Shown here in pieces: positions 61,903 through 62,151 of a DNA stretch of 62,151 bases. The position numbers were made by a program, and so were the translations under genes. Within the stretch, counting starts at the first letter, position 1; the number at the start of each line of letters is the position of its first letter. The notes below the pieces were generated by a model, which saw only the letters and a list, made by a program, of their open reading frames with translations, did no database searches and had not been told where the DNA came from. Source of the DNA: Eubacterium sp. An11 (GTDB taxonomy: Bacteria > Bacillota > Clostridia > Lachnospirales > Lachnospiraceae); assembly GCF_002161065.1 (NCBI RefSeq), contig NZ_NFLV01000019.1, forward strand, positions 1-62,151. The letters are read 5' to 3'.

Positions 61903-62012
61903 GGAGTGTGTCAGACCGGAGGAGACCAACTGGCTTCTGCACTCTCTCAATACCTACTGACAAATCATATCATTTTGACGGGCTGACATTCGTTGTCAGC
62001 CTTTTTTATTAG
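61901..62012 (+). promoter_or_regulatory. Attenuator leader with possible leader peptide
   Basis: Four short segments can pair in alternative ways: TGTCAG (61909-61914), CTGACAA (61957-61963), GGCTGACA (61981-61988) and TTGTCAGCC (61993-62001). The last two make an intrinsic terminator (loop ttcgt) with six T; the second can pair with the fourth and prevent it. A 19-codon frame, MECVRPEETNWLLHSLNTY, starts at 61901 and its TGA lies within the second segment. AGGAGG for the next gene follows the terminator. No ribosome-binding site is seen for the leader peptide. Confidence 0.65.
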
Positions 62013-62023
62013 GAGGCTTACTT

Positions 62024-62151
62024 ATGGAATACCAATTAGAACTCAAACAAATCGTAGATTTTCCACGCTGCCGGATCTACCGCAACTTCATACAGACCTT
62101 ATTAAATGACAGGAGCATCCGAACCACCGGAGGCTCTTTTCTTTTCTGGTA
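62024..62151 (+). CDS. Start of an unidentified plus-strand gene, cut by the window end
   Basis: An open frame of 42 codons running off the window, beginning MEYQLELKQIVDFPRCRIYR. AGGAGG lies 7 bases before the ATG. The opening looks like a conserved protein of Firmicute mobile elements that I remember without a known function, so I give no name. It is the first gene right of the ICE and is transcribed in the opposite direction, behind an attenuator-like leader. Confidence 0.6.
   Translation, partial: MEYQLELKQIVDFPRCRIYRNFIQTLLNDRSIRTTGGSFLFW

Noticed and set aside
61896-62012. A 38-codon plus-strand frame covering the whole attenuator
   Set aside because: It reads through the terminator stem, lacks a ribosome-binding site, and the 19-codon frame ending in segment 2 explains the layout better. 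It cannot be excluded.

Overview
The window looks like chromosomal DNA of a gut Firmicute, most likely a Lachnospiraceae relative, carrying a roughly 50 kb integrative and conjugative element (ICE). This comes from protein families recognised by eye; no database search was run. There are no rRNA or tRNA genes and no CRISPR array.

Region 1 (1-11.7 kb, AT-rich, chromosome-like) is a lipid and membrane locus. It holds a PLD-family cardiolipin-synthase-like enzyme divergent from a TetR regulator, a cardiolipin synthase broken by a one-base frameshift, a DegV/FakB fatty-acid-binding protein, metK, a radical SAM enzyme, a DUF308/HdeD membrane protein, oleate hydratase, a second TetR regulator and an alpha/beta hydrolase. 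Apart from the first TetR gene, all lie on the minus strand. The set suggests a response to host or dietary unsaturated fatty acids.

Region 2 (about 11.9-61.4 kb) is the ICE, transcribed entirely on the minus strand. Read in transcription order (right to left) it has: three tandem excisionase-like genes, a tyrosine integrase and a degenerate companion recombinase; a MobC-like protein, ParA, ParB and a RepA_N-type initiator with 23-bp iterons inside its own gene; small proteins, SSB, a BRO/KilAC protein; PcfB, VirD4, Maff2, VirB6, PrgI, VirB4 and a three-domain cell-wall hydrolase (the type IV secretion module); DUF4315, DUF4366, MT-A70 methylase and topoisomerase III; a 2124-residue SpaA-domain surface protein with an NPKTG sorting signal; DUF5688, a RadC-like protein and a giant methylase-helicase; then cargo (ORF6N-PLD protein, NUDIX hydrolase), a class B sortase and a large polyvalent protein with a nucleotidyltransferase motif. 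No relaxase was recognised.

Two different group II introns interrupt conserved ICE genes: one in the giant helicase at its TGTPVSNS motif, one in the 71-codon Maff2 gene. Exon-intron junctions can be placed to the base, because joining the flanks restores each reading frame.

Region 3 (61.4-62.15 kb) holds hairpins, AT-rich repeats and, on the plus strand, a leader with alternative pairing segments, a possible leader peptide and an intrinsic terminator in front of a gene that runs off the window. It may be the start of another mobile module. The exact ICE ends (att sites) could not be located.
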